DNA from: Micromonospora_G sp044901685
Lineage (GTDB): Bacteria; Actinomycetota; Actinomycetes; Mycobacteriales; Micromonosporaceae
Length of the DNA: 64,000 nucleotides
Assembly: GCF_044901685.1 (NCBI RefSeq)
Contig: NZ_JBJDPS010000008.1
Location: 186,001-250,000 of the forward strand
Direction of reading: 5' to 3'
Every line of letters begins with the position of its first letter. Positions within the stretch are counted from its first letter, which is position 1. The notes under the pieces are model-generated. The model did no database searches. It was not told where the DNA came from and saw only the letters and a list, made by a program, of their open reading frames with translations. Made by a program: the position numbers and the translations under genes. Shown here in pieces: positions 24,340 to 32,667 of the stretch.

Positions 24340-25998
24340 GTGCCCTCCTCGACCGACCAGTCCGAACCCACGCCGTGGTGGCGGGAGGCGGTCATCTACC
24401 AGATCTATCCTCGCTCCTTCGCCGACCTCGACGGTGACGGGATCGGTGACCTGCCCGGCATCACCGGCCGTCTGGACCACCTGGTCGAACTCGGGGCGGA
24501 CGCGATCTGGCTCTCCCCGTTCTACCCCTCCCCACAGGCCGACGCCGGGTACGACGTGGCCGACTACCGGGGTGTGGACCCGCTCTTCGGGCGGCTGTCC
24601 GACGCCGACAAACTGATCACCGAGGCACACGCGCGCGGGCTGCGGGTCATCGTCGACCTGGTGCCCAACCACACCTCCGCCGCCCATCCCTGGTTCGCCG
24701 AGGCCCTGGCCGCCGAGCCGGGCAGCGTCCAGCGGCAGCGCTACATCTTCCGGGACGGTCGGGGCGCGGGCGGCGAGGAGCCGCCGAACGACTGGCAGAG
24801 CGTGTTCGGCGGACCCGCCTGGACCCGTACGAAGGACGCCGACGGTCGACCCGGCCAGTGGTACCTGCACCTGTTCGACCCCGGCCAGCCCGACCTGAAC
24901 TGGGACCGGCCCGAGGTGCGCGCGGAGTTCCTGGACATTCTCCGGTTCTGGCTCGACCGGGGCGTCGACGGCTTCCGGGTCGACGTCGCACACGGCCTGG
25001 TGAAGCAGGCCGATCTCGCGGACTGGAGCTACCCGCCGGAACCGCTCTCCGGTGAGGGCACCGACCGTCCGCGCCCGCCGATGTGGGACCAGGACGGGGT
25101 GCACGACATCTACCGCGACTGGCGGCAGGTGCTCGACAGCTACCCGGGTGAGCGCATCATGGTCGCCGAGGCGTGGGTGCAGCCGGCCGAGCGGCTGGCC
25201 GCGTACGTCCGACCGGACGAGATGCACCAGGCGTTCAACTTCGAGTACCTGGAGGCGGCCTGGACCGCACCCGCCCAGTACGCGGTCATCACCCGCTCCC
25301 TGGAGGCGAGCGCGACGGTGGGCGCCCCGACGACGTGGGTGCTCTCCAACCACGACGTGATCCGGCACGCGTCCCGGCTCGGCCTGCCGGTCGGTCAGAC
25401 CCGGCCGAACGGGATCGGCGCCGACGATCCGCAGCCGGACGGGGTGCTCGGGTTGCGCCGGGCTCGGGCGGCCACCCTGCTGATGCTCGCCCTGCCCGGT
25501 TCCGCCTACCTGTACCAGGGTGAGGAACTCGGCCTGCCCGAGCACACCACGATGCCGGACGAGGCCCGGCAGGACCCGACCTGGGAACGCAGTGGTCACA
25601 CCCGTCGGGGACGGGACGGTTGCCGGGTGCCGATCCCGTGGGAGACAGACTCGCCGTCGTACGGCTTCGGTCCGGGCGACCGGAGCTGGCTGCCCCAACC
25701 CGCCGTCTACGCCGAGTACGCGCTGGACCTCCAGCGCGGGGTGACCGGTTCGACGTACGAGCTGTACCGCACCGCCCTGCGGCTGCGCCGGGAGCACGGC
25801 CTCGGCCGGGGCAGCGTCTACTGGCTGACCAGCCCGGACGACGTGATCATCTTCGACAACGGGGAGCTGACCGTGCTGACCAACTTCGGCCCGGCTCCCG
25901 TACCGCTGCCGGCCGGCGCCACCGTACTCGTCTCCAGCGCCCCGCTCGACGACAACAACCGGATCCTCCCCGACACCACCCTCTGGTACCGCACCTGA
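24340..25998 (+). CDS. aglA: GH13 alpha-glucosidase
   Basis: At least 552 residues from GTG; an in-frame CTG 48 bases upstream is preceded by GGGAG and may be the true start (16 more residues). No signal peptide is seen. The (beta/alpha)8 barrel begins WWREAVIYQIYPRSF. Conserved regions are DLVPNHTS, DGFRVDVAHG (nucleophile Asp), MVAEAWV (acid/base Glu) and LSNHDVIRH (transition-state Asp). Presence of the family's HTRRGRDGCRVPIPW supports an oligo-alpha-glucosidase acting in the cytoplasm on sugars imported by AglEFG. It ends two bases before a palindrome. Confidence 0.9.
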   Translation: MPSSTDQSEPTPWWREAVIYQIYPRSFADLDGDGIGDLPGITGRLDHLVELGADAIWLSPFYPSPQADAGYDVADYRGVDPLFGRLSDADKLITEAHARGLRVIVDLVPNHTSAAHPWFAEALAAEPGSVQRQRYIFRDGRGAGGEEPPNDWQSVFGGPAWTRTKDADGRPGQWYLHLFDPGQPDLNWDRPEVRAEFLDILRFWLDRGVDGFRVDVAHGLVKQADLADWSYPPEPLSGEGTDRPRPPMWDQDGVHDIYRDWRQVLDSYPGERIMVAEAWVQPAERLAAYVRPDEMHQAFNFEYLEAAWTAPAQYAVITRSLEASATVGAPTTWVLSNHDVIRHASRLGLPVGQTRPNGIGADDPQPDGVLGLRRARAATLLMLALPGSAYLYQGEELGLPEHTTMPDEARQDPTWERSGHTRRGRDGCRVPIPWETDSPSYGFGPGDRSWLPQPAVYAEYALDLQRGVTGSTYELYRTALRLRREHGLGRGSVYWLTSPDDVIIFDNGELTVLTNFGPAPVPLPAGATVLVSSAPLDDNNRILPDTTLWYRT

Positions 25999-26000
25999 GG

Positions 26001-26055
26001 TGTAAGGAAGGGCCCCTTATTAACGCTATGCGTTAATAAGGGGCCCTTCCTTACA
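26001..26055. repeat. GGGCCC-core palindrome, copy 2 (convergent genes)
   Basis: Perfect 26-base arms around TAT. Compared with copy 1 the arm has ATTAACGC instead of GTTAACGC, with the matching change on the other side. It starts two bases after the GH13 stop, and its right arm supplies the TAA stop codon of the opposite MFS gene. Here it can act as a bidirectional terminator. Confidence 0.95.
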
Positions 26056-27514
26056 CGTCGGCGGCGCGGGAGCGGTCGGCGCGGTCGTGCAGGAGGACGT
26101 GCACGTTCTCGATGTCGCGCGGGGACGTACGCGAGGCGAGCCAGTACATGATCCCGGTCGGGATGAAGAAGAGCTGGAACGCGGCCAGCCCGACGGCGAA
26201 GTTCAGCGGTGGCGGGAAGGCCGACCGCAGCCCCTGGAAGGCGATCCCGACCAGTCCGTTGCCGGCCGCGCGGCCGACCCCGTTGACCAGGTTGCCGAGA
26301 CTGTAGACCGTGCCCCGGTGTTCGGGCGGGTTGACGTCGGCGATCAGCGCGAACCAGTTCGGCGAGTTCGCCGAGGTCAGCGCGAGCGCGACCAGCGCGG
26401 TGAGCAGGCTGAACCCGACCGTCGGCTCGGTCAGCACACTGCCGAGAACGGCCGTGATCACCGCGCCGGCACCGGCGCCGTCCGGCACGTCGATCCGGAT
26501 CGGCACGAAGAACAGGACCAGGTAGAACGGCACGGCCGCGAGGATGCCGACGGCCGCGACCAACGCCCGACCCCGAGGCGTACGTCGTTGCAGCGCGTCG
26601 CCGACGAGTCCACCGACGATCGAGAGCACCCCGCCGAGTTGGAACAGGGTGGCGAAGACGCTGCCCACGATGATCGCGGTGGCGGTGGAGATGCCCTGGT
26701 CCTCGGCCCGTTCCTGGAAGAGCACCGGCAGCCAGACCAGCGAGCCGAAGGCCGCCTGCGCGGTCAGGCCCTGGAGGATCAGCCAACGGTTCGTCCGGCG
26801 GTCCAGGATCAGTGGCAGGTCGGCGCGGCTGATCCGGTAGTCGTACTCGTGGCCGGTGGCGAGCGCCCCCGCGAGTTCGGGCTCGCTCTGCCCCCGCCGG
26901 ATGTCGTACGTGAAGAGGTAGGCGACCGTGGCGACCAGCCCGGCGGCGCTGAGCACCAGGAACGGCCGTCGCCAGTCGGTCGAGCCGAGGATGCCGCCGA
27001 GCAGCGTCCCGGCGAGCGTGCCGACGCCCTGGGAGAGGCCCCAGAAGCTCATCACCAGTCCCCGACGGCGGGGCGAGATCAAATCGGTCACCACCGAGAA
27101 GCCGACCGAACCGACCGCGCCGAGGCCGATCGCCGCCACCGCCTGCGCGGCGAAGAACGCGGGATAGCCGCCGAGGCCGCCGAGCCACGACGGGTAGTTG
27201 CCGGCGGCGGCGCTGCCGGCCGTACCGACCGCCCAGAGCAGGGTGCCGATCATCAGGAGCGGTTTGCGGTTGGTCCGGTCGCCGAAGTACGCCCAGCCGA
27301 CCGCCGCGACCGCGCTGACCAGGAAGCTGACGGCGGTGACCAGCCCGATCGCCGAGGTGTTGACGTGCAGCGTGTCGCTGATCGGCCGGTAGAGCGGCGG
27401 CACCAGCCCGATCGCCACGTTGTCCAGCGAGGCGAGCACCACGAAGACAACGATGCTGTAGAACCGGTGCGCCGGTCCACCGCCCCGGGCCAGTCGCCCA
27501 CTTCCGCTGCTCAT
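26051..27514 (-). CDS. MFS transporter (spinster-like)
   Basis: A 487-residue protein starting MSSGSGRLARGGGPAHRFYS; the open frame continues upstream into the next gene's shadow. Twelve membrane helices are apparent. The loop after helix 2 reads YFGDRTNRKPLLMIG, the major-facilitator motif G-x-x-x-D-R-x-x-R-R/K. A large cytosolic loop lies between helices 6 and 7 (ILDRRTNRWLI). It resembles Spns/sphingosine-type exporters; the cargo is unknown. Its stop codon is inside a palindromic repeat, so the last residues (ADV) may have been changed by the repeat's insertion. Confidence 0.87.
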   Translation of the reverse strand: MSSGSGRLARGGGPAHRFYSIVVFVVLASLDNVAIGLVPPLYRPISDTLHVNTSAIGLVTAVSFLVSAVAAVGWAYFGDRTNRKPLLMIGTLLWAVGTAGSAAAGNYPSWLGGLGGYPAFFAAQAVAAIGLGAVGSVGFSVVTDLISPRRRGLVMSFWGLSQGVGTLAGTLLGGILGSTDWRRPFLVLSAAGLVATVAYLFTYDIRRGQSEPELAGALATGHEYDYRISRADLPLILDRRTNRWLILQGLTAQAAFGSLVWLPVLFQERAEDQGISTATAIIVGSVFATLFQLGGVLSIVGGLVGDALQRRTPRGRALVAAVGILAAVPFYLVLFFVPIRIDVPDGAGAGAVITAVLGSVLTEPTVGFSLLTALVALALTSANSPNWFALIADVNPPEHRGTVYSLGNLVNGVGRAAGNGLVGIAFQGLRSAFPPPLNFAVGLAAFQLFFIPTGIMYWLASRTSPRDIENVHVLLHDRADRSRAADV

Positions 27515-27698
27515 GGTCGTCTCCGGCACCCGCACAGCATGCGGCACGAGGCCGACGGACCGTGGCACCCGGGCCGGTCGAGCATCCACGGGGCGAAATT
27601 GAGCAGCGATGAGGAGTCGCGGGGTCACCTTGCGCTGTCGGACCTGCCTAGGCTTGATGGCTGGCCAGCACGACTCGATCGAGGGGACTGGACGACAC

Positions 27699-28502
27699 AT
27701 GAACGTGACGGTCGCGGCGTTTGTCGTACGCGAACTGCGCCGAGCGCGGATCGCGGCGCAGGAGACGCAGGAGGAGTTCGGCCAGCGGTGCAACTTCTCC
27801 GGCTCGCACGTCGGCTCGGTGGAGACGGGAAGCCGTCCGCCGACGCTCGAATACCTCCGCGCGGTCGACCGGGCACGTGGGACCGGCGGGCTCTTCGAGC
27901 GGATGTGGCTGGAACTGTCCGGGCTGGACGAGATCCCACCCTGGGTACGCGAGCGAGCTTCCATGGAGAGCGACGCGACCATGCTCCGCTGGTACGAACA
28001 GTCCTGGGTCCCCGGCCTGTTGCAGACCGAGGAGTACGTGCGAGCGGTGTTCGCGAGTAACCGACGGATCAGCCAGGAGGAGGCGGAGCGCCGGATCGCG
28101 GATCGGTTGGAGCGGCAGCGGGTTCTGGACGGTGAGCACCTGTCCCTGCTGGTGGCGGTGTTGGACGAGGCGGCGCTGCGCCGGTCGGTCGGCGGGCCGA
28201 AGGTGATGCGCGGACAGTTGCTGCACCTGGCCGGGGTGGCGGTCGACCATCCTCGGGTCCGGTTGCACGTGGTGCCGGCGAGCGCGGGTGCCTACGCCGG
28301 ACTCAACGGGCCATTCATCATCGCCCGGCTGACCAACGGGGAGGAGGTCGCCTATCTGGACAACCAGTTGAAGGGGCAGGTGGCGGCCCGGGAGCCCGAA
28401 ATGGCAGAGCTGCGCGACGCGTGGGAGGCGATACTGGGTGAGGCGCCGACGCCCCAACAGTCGATCGACAAGCTCACGGAGGTGGCCGAGACATGGATCT
28501 GA
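27699..28502 (+). CDS. XRE-type HTH regulator with DUF5753 domain (second pair)
   Basis: A 267-residue protein starting MNVTVAAFVVRELRRARIAA; an in-frame ATG 15 codons earlier is possible. The HTH (TQEEFGQRCNFSGSHVGSVE) is followed by DUF5753 with WYEQSWVPGLLQTEEYVRAV and VLDEAALRRSVGGP. The overlap of its last ten bases with a DUF397 gene makes this a classic Scr1-like pair. Compared with the regulator at 8.6 kb it has the same architecture but a divergent sequence. Confidence 0.9.
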   Translation: MNVTVAAFVVRELRRARIAAQETQEEFGQRCNFSGSHVGSVETGSRPPTLEYLRAVDRARGTGGLFERMWLELSGLDEIPPWVRERASMESDATMLRWYEQSWVPGLLQTEEYVRAVFASNRRISQEEAERRIADRLERQRVLDGEHLSLLVAVLDEAALRRSVGGPKVMRGQLLHLAGVAVDHPRVRLHVVPASAGAYAGLNGPFIIARLTNGEEVAYLDNQLKGQVAAREPEMAELRDAWEAILGEAPTPQQSIDKLTEVAETWI

Positions 28503-28681
28503 CCGGTGCGCGCTGGCGCACCAGCACCCGCAGCGGCTCGAACAACGGCGCCTGTATCGAGGTGGCGGACAATCTGCCCGGCCGAGTGCTGGTCCGGGAC
28601 ACCAAGGACCGTACCGGTGGCACCCTCGCCTTCGCTCCCACCGCCTGGCACACCTTCGTCACCCACCTCAAACACCCCTGA
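28493..28681 (+). CDS. DUF397 domain protein (second pair)
   Basis: A 62-residue protein with WRTSTRSGSNNGACIEVAD, VLVRDTKDR and LAFAPTAWHTFV, all DUF397 hallmarks. It starts within the end of the HTH gene (ATGGATCTGA overlap) and is translationally coupled to it. It is the presumed partner of the DUF5753 regulator. A long hairpin follows three bases after its stop. Confidence 0.9.
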   Translation: MDLTGARWRTSTRSGSNNGACIEVADNLPGRVLVRDTKDRTGGTLAFAPTAWHTFVTHLKHP

Positions 28682-28683
28682 CG

Positions 28684-28747
28684 CTGTTGATCATGAGGTT
28701 GTCGCACCCACTGAAGATCGAACCTGCGACAACCTCATAATCAACAG
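28684..28747 (+). repeat. Long inverted repeat after the DUF397 gene
   Basis: Arms of 23 bases (CTGTTGATCATGAGG... and its complement with one mismatch) enclose an 18-base loop. The stem is far less GC-rich than its surroundings. It begins three bases after a stop codon and can form a terminator, but its uniform TTGATNATGAGGTTGTCGCA arms look like a dispersed repeat family. Confidence 0.85.
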
Positions 28748-28862
28748 ACTGGGGGTGGTGGCGAAGTATCCGGGGTTGAATGTAGTCGTTACTCGAATCG
28801 GGTGCTAGTGGTCCTTTTCGTCCTTCGGGAGGGGCGCTGGCCGGATCCGAGGCGGGGTAACG

Positions 28863-30764
28863 ATGCGTCCAATTTGGCGTACGACGGTAGCGGCCGGACT
28901 GGCGGTGGCGGTGACCGCCGCGACCACCCTGACCCCGGCGGCCCCCGCCCACGCCTCGCCGGGTGGCGCGAGCGTCACCGTGGCGGACACCGAGCTTTAC
29001 GCGTCCACCCTCGACGTCACCTTGCTCCAGGGCAGGAACTACGTCGAGTACAGCGCACCCGACACGCCCGGTTCGACCGTCGTGGTCGACGAGATCTTTG
29101 GCCTCGGCTCGGAGAACGTCGGCGGTGGAGGGTTGGTCCGACGGGCCACCGTCACCCGGGAACCTGGCCTGCTCACCGCGTCGGTCGAGGTAGAGGGCTT
29201 CTCGCTCACCCTCTTCGACGTCACCGCGATCACCGCCGAACGCATGACCAGCACGGTACGTTGTCCGACCTTCGGCACGCCGACAACCGAAACGACACTG
29301 ACCAACCTGAGGCTCTTCGGCGAGCCGGTCGAGTTGGTGCCAAACGGCCCGGCGGTTACCCGCAGCAGCCCCGTCGACGCCTTCCCGGTGTTCAACGCGC
29401 AGGTGCACCTCACCGTGCGGAGGAGCCACACCACCGGCAGCGCGCACACTGCCGCTTTCCCGATCGACGGCGACCTGCGTATGACCGGTCTCCAGTTCGA
29501 CGGGAGGCCGTTCGCGCAGGATGTTGGCTTCCTAAACTTCGGTGGCGCCTCCTGCTCGGAGGAGGTACCCCCGCCGGTGGTCACCGCGATCGTCCCGGAC
29601 GCCGGAACCGTCGCGGGCGAGCAGCGGGTGACCATCACCGGTGAGAACTTCGCGCCCGGGGACACCAGGGTCAGCTTCGGTGGCCGGTTGGCGCAGGACG
29701 TGACCGTCGCGCCCGACCGGTCGTCGCTGACCGCGCTCACCCCGCCCGGAGACCCGGGACCGGTCGAGGTACGGGTGGAGACGCGCGGCGGGACCTCGGC
29801 TCCGGTGACGTACACGTACCAGTACGACGGGAGCCGCGCCCAGGCCCGCAACATCGTCCCGACCTCCGGGCCAACCGCCGGTGGCACACTGGTCGTGATC
29901 AACGGCTACCGTTTCGAGGGCGCGACCGGGGTGACCTTCGACGGTCTCCCCGGCACCGACTTCACGCTCAACCCCGCCGGCACCCGGATCACCGTGGTCA
30001 CGCCGACCCACGAACCCGGGCCGGTTCCGGTCAGATTGGTCTTCCCGGCCGGCACCGCCACCGCCCCTGAATTCACCTACGTCCCGCCGACGGCCACCGG
30101 CGTCAGCCCGGACCAGGGACCGAGCACGGGCGGGACCAGGGTGACGATCAGCGGCACCGGCCTCGACCGCGCCACCGGGGTGACCTTCGGCGGCATCCCC
30201 GGAACCGACCTTTCGACCGGAACCGCCCTCTCGACCGGCGGTGCCCAGGCGCCCAGTGGCGCCGAGGCGACCCTGAGCGTCACGACCCCGCCGGGGCCGG
30301 TCGGCCCGGTCGACGTCGTGGTGGAACTGCCCGGACCTGACGCGACCGTGCCGGCCGGATTCCGCTACCTGCTCGCCGCCCCGAGCATCAGCACGGTCGA
30401 CCCCGACCGGGGCCCCACCTCGGGTGGCACGACCGTGAGGGTCGACGGCAGTGGCTTCGTCCCCGGTCAGACGACCGTGACAAGCTGTGGCCGGGTCATC
30501 GTGGCCGGCTCGGTGACGGTCGCCCCGGACGGGCTATCCCTGACCTTCACCACCCCGCCGTGCGCGGCGGGAAGCAGCGCCATCACCGTGACCACACCCG
30601 CGGGCACCTCGGCATCGGCCGCCTTCCGGTACGTCGCCGGTGGACTCCCGGTCACCGGCACCCCGGCACGGATCCTGTTCGCGGTCGCGCTCACCCTGAT
30701 CGTCGCGGGCATCATCGCCGTACGCCTGCTCCGCCGCTCGGCAATCCCCACCTTCACCCCCTGA
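28863..30764 (+). CDS. Sortase-anchored surface protein with IPT/TIG repeats
   Basis: A 633-residue protein. The signal peptide ends APAHA at residue 31. Residues about 35-230 are a unique domain with two cysteines (VRCPTFG, GASCSEE). Four IPT/TIG immunoglobulin-like repeats follow, each with I/V-x-P-x-x-G-x-x-x-G-G-T (IVPDAGTVAGEQRVTI, IVPTSGPTAGGTLVVI, VSPDQGPSTGGTRVTI, VDPDRGPTSGGTTVRV). The C-terminus has LPVTG at 595-599, a membrane helix and an Arg-Arg tail, so it should be linked to the wall by a sortase. IPT/TIG domains serve adhesion or carbohydrate binding. Ligand unknown. The class F sortase at 57 kb is one candidate enzyme. Confidence 0.88.
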   Translation: MRPIWRTTVAAGLAVAVTAATTLTPAAPAHASPGGASVTVADTELYASTLDVTLLQGRNYVEYSAPDTPGSTVVVDEIFGLGSENVGGGGLVRRATVTREPGLLTASVEVEGFSLTLFDVTAITAERMTSTVRCPTFGTPTTETTLTNLRLFGEPVELVPNGPAVTRSSPVDAFPVFNAQVHLTVRRSHTTGSAHTAAFPIDGDLRMTGLQFDGRPFAQDVGFLNFGGASCSEEVPPPVVTAIVPDAGTVAGEQRVTITGENFAPGDTRVSFGGRLAQDVTVAPDRSSLTALTPPGDPGPVEVRVETRGGTSAPVTYTYQYDGSRAQARNIVPTSGPTAGGTLVVINGYRFEGATGVTFDGLPGTDFTLNPAGTRITVVTPTHEPGPVPVRLVFPAGTATAPEFTYVPPTATGVSPDQGPSTGGTRVTISGTGLDRATGVTFGGIPGTDLSTGTALSTGGAQAPSGAEATLSVTTPPGPVGPVDVVVELPGPDATVPAGFRYLLAAPSISTVDPDRGPTSGGTTVRVDGSGFVPGQTTVTSCGRVIVAGSVTVAPDGLSLTFTTPPCAAGSSAITVTTPAGTSASAAFRYVAGGLPVTGTPARILFAVALTLIVAGIIAVRLLRRSAIPTFTP

Positions 30765-30876
30765 CGGCGCGCCCCCGCGTCCAGCCGACCACCGGGTGTA
30801 AGTCTGCCCGGGGAGGCAGCAGGGCGGGTGCGGGCGGCGTTGTTAGGGGCATGAAGGCACAGGCACAGGTACCTAC

Positions 30877-31401
30877 ATGAACGCTGATCTCGAACGGGAG
30901 TTCGGCGACTTTGTCGAGGCGCGCTCGTACGCGCTGTTCCGTACCGCGCTCGCGCTGACCGGACACCGGCAGCAGGCCGAGGACCTACTCCAGACCGTAC
31001 TGGCCAAGGCCGTCCGACACTGGGGACGGATCCGCACCGGCAACCCCGAGGCGTACCTGCGTACGGCCCTGTACCGGCAACAGACAAGCTGGTGGCGCAG
31101 CCTGCGGCGGAGCCGCGAGGTGAGCACCGAACAGGTGCCGGAGACCCGTACGTCGAGGGACGACACAGCGATCGTCGACCTCAACCTCGCGCTCAGGCAG
31201 GCACTGGCACGGCTCGCCCCGAAGCACCGGGCGGTTTTGGTGCTGCGTTACTTCGAGGACCGGCCGGACGGCGAGATCGCCCAGATTCTGGGCTGCACCG
31301 AATCCACCGTACGCAGCCAGGCCATGCGAGCCCTCGCGCGGCTACGCGTGCTCTGCCCCGACCTGGACCTCCTCGGCACGAAGGAGAAGACGAACCGATG
31401 A
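30877..31401 (+). CDS. SigE-family ECF-like RNA polymerase sigma factor
   Basis: A 174-residue protein. Region 2 (YALFRTALALTGHRQQAEDLLQTVLAKAVRHW, with a following AYLRTALYRQQTSWWR) and region 4 (LAPKHRAVLVLRYFEDRPDGEIAQILGCTESTVRSQAMRAL) are those of the SigE family typical of Streptomyces and Micromonospora. The next gene starts in an ATGA overlap and codes for a membrane protein, so the pair is likely a sigma factor with its regulator. Confidence 0.9.
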   Translation: MNADLEREFGDFVEARSYALFRTALALTGHRQQAEDLLQTVLAKAVRHWGRIRTGNPEAYLRTALYRQQTSWWRSLRRSREVSTEQVPETRTSRDDTAIVDLNLALRQALARLAPKHRAVLVLRYFEDRPDGEIAQILGCTESTVRSQAMRALARLRVLCPDLDLLGTKEKTNR

Positions 31402-32600
31402 ATCCACATGTCGCTGAAGCAATTCGGAACGCGTTCGAGGAAGTGGCGGAGAGCGCTCCGGCGCCCACCGGGTTGGCCCCGACCGCGTTGGTCACCGCCC
31501 GACGCCACCGGCTCGCGCGACGACTCACCGGCGCTGGCACGGTCGCCGCCGTCTGCGCCGCGCTGATCGGCGTGCTCGCCGTCGCCGCCCCCAACGGTAC
31601 GGCCGATCCCGACCAGGTCGCCGACAGGATGAGACCGCAGGTGGTGACCGCGTACAGCATGGTCCGGGACGTCACAGCCACAGGCTCGAGCCAGTCTTCT
31701 TTCTACTCGCTCCTGCTCAATTTCGAGACTGGTCGATACGAGCGGATGCCGTACCAGTGGGTCTTGCCGTCGCCTGACGGCAGTCGCATGCTGGTCTGCT
31801 CGACCGGTGACAACGCGCCCGGTCTGACACGGATCGGAATGATGGACCGGGCCAGCGGAGACGTACGTTGGATCAGCGAAGCCGCCCTCGGGGACACCGG
31901 CCCGGCTCTGACCCAGAACTTCCAGTGGTCACCGGACGGAGGACGGATCCTCTTCGTACCGATGCAGCGTCCGGACAGGCAGGGCTTCGTACTGTTCGAC
32001 CCGGAGACGCTGGACGCCACGATGGTCCCGGTGCCCGATTTCGACCCCCTGAGAAATCCGATGCCAACTCTGGTCTGGACCTCGGACTCCGGCACGATCG
32101 CGATGCTGCAGACGCGGGTCACCGAGCGGCCGGAGGACACCGCGACCGGCGTACGCTTCTACGACCTTACCGGCGAGCTGACGCGTACGGTGGGCTTCAG
32201 CACCAGTGTCTATCCCTTCCGCCCGGTCTTCTCTCCCGGGGGCGACCAGCTTGCCCTGGGCACCATCATCGACAGGCAGCAGAGCGTCATCATCGTCTTC
32301 GACTCGACCACCGGCGCCGTTCGGCACCGGGTTACGCCGCCGTTCGACGGCAGTGTGGTCGGCTGGACCGACAACGCCCACCTGCTGGTACGGGCGACGA
32401 GTCCAGAGCAGGGACCGGGCCAGACGACCTCGACGGCCACGCCCGGCACCGAGGGGAACAGCCGACTGCTGGTTGTCGACCTCGACGGCCGGGTCGACCA
32501 CTCCGTGCCACTCTCCGTCGGCGAGGACCAGACCTTCGGCCAAATCTCCGTCGGATCCTCCGACGGCCTGCCCCCGAGTGCCGCGCCCATCACCTTCTGA
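31398..32600 (+). CDS. Membrane-anchored beta-propeller protein, possible anti-sigma partner
   Basis: A 400-residue protein, translationally coupled to the sigma gene. A cytosolic N-terminus of about 45 residues (VAEAIRNAFEEVAESAPAP) precedes one membrane helix (about 47-67). The remaining 330 residues outside resemble a TolB/WD40-like propeller with repeated blades (WSPDGGRILFVP, WTSDSGTIAMLQ, FSPGGDQLALGT, WTDNAHLLVRAT). No HxxxCxxC zinc anti-sigma motif is present. The position and topology suggest it senses something outside and controls the sigma factor, but this is inference. Confidence 0.82.
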   Translation: MNPHVAEAIRNAFEEVAESAPAPTGLAPTALVTARRHRLARRLTGAGTVAAVCAALIGVLAVAAPNGTADPDQVADRMRPQVVTAYSMVRDVTATGSSQSSFYSLLLNFETGRYERMPYQWVLPSPDGSRMLVCSTGDNAPGLTRIGMMDRASGDVRWISEAALGDTGPALTQNFQWSPDGGRILFVPMQRPDRQGFVLFDPETLDATMVPVPDFDPLRNPMPTLVWTSDSGTIAMLQTRVTERPEDTATGVRFYDLTGELTRTVGFSTSVYPFRPVFSPGGDQLALGTIIDRQQSVIIVFDSTTGAVRHRVTPPFDGSVVGWTDNAHLLVRATSPEQGPGQTTSTATPGTEGNSRLLVVDLDGRVDHSVPLSVGEDQTFGQISVGSSDGLPPSAAPITF

Positions 32601-32610
32601 ACCGCCAGCA

Positions 32611-32667
32611 GTGAAAGGAAGGGCCCCTTATTAACGCTATGCGTTAATAAGGGGCCCTTCCTTTCAC
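32611..32667. repeat. GGGCCC-core palindrome, copy 3 (convergent genes)
   Basis: Perfect 27-base arms around TAT. The outer end reads GTGAAAGG in place of GTAAGG, with the opposite arm changed to match, and the inner part has ATTAACGC. It begins ten bases after the propeller gene and contains the TGA stop of xylB. Confidence 0.95.

Noticed and set aside
26051..27982. 643-residue version of the MFS transporter
   Set aside because: The extra 156 N-terminal residues are the antisense of the downstream HTH gene; the ATG at 27514 gives a normal first helix.
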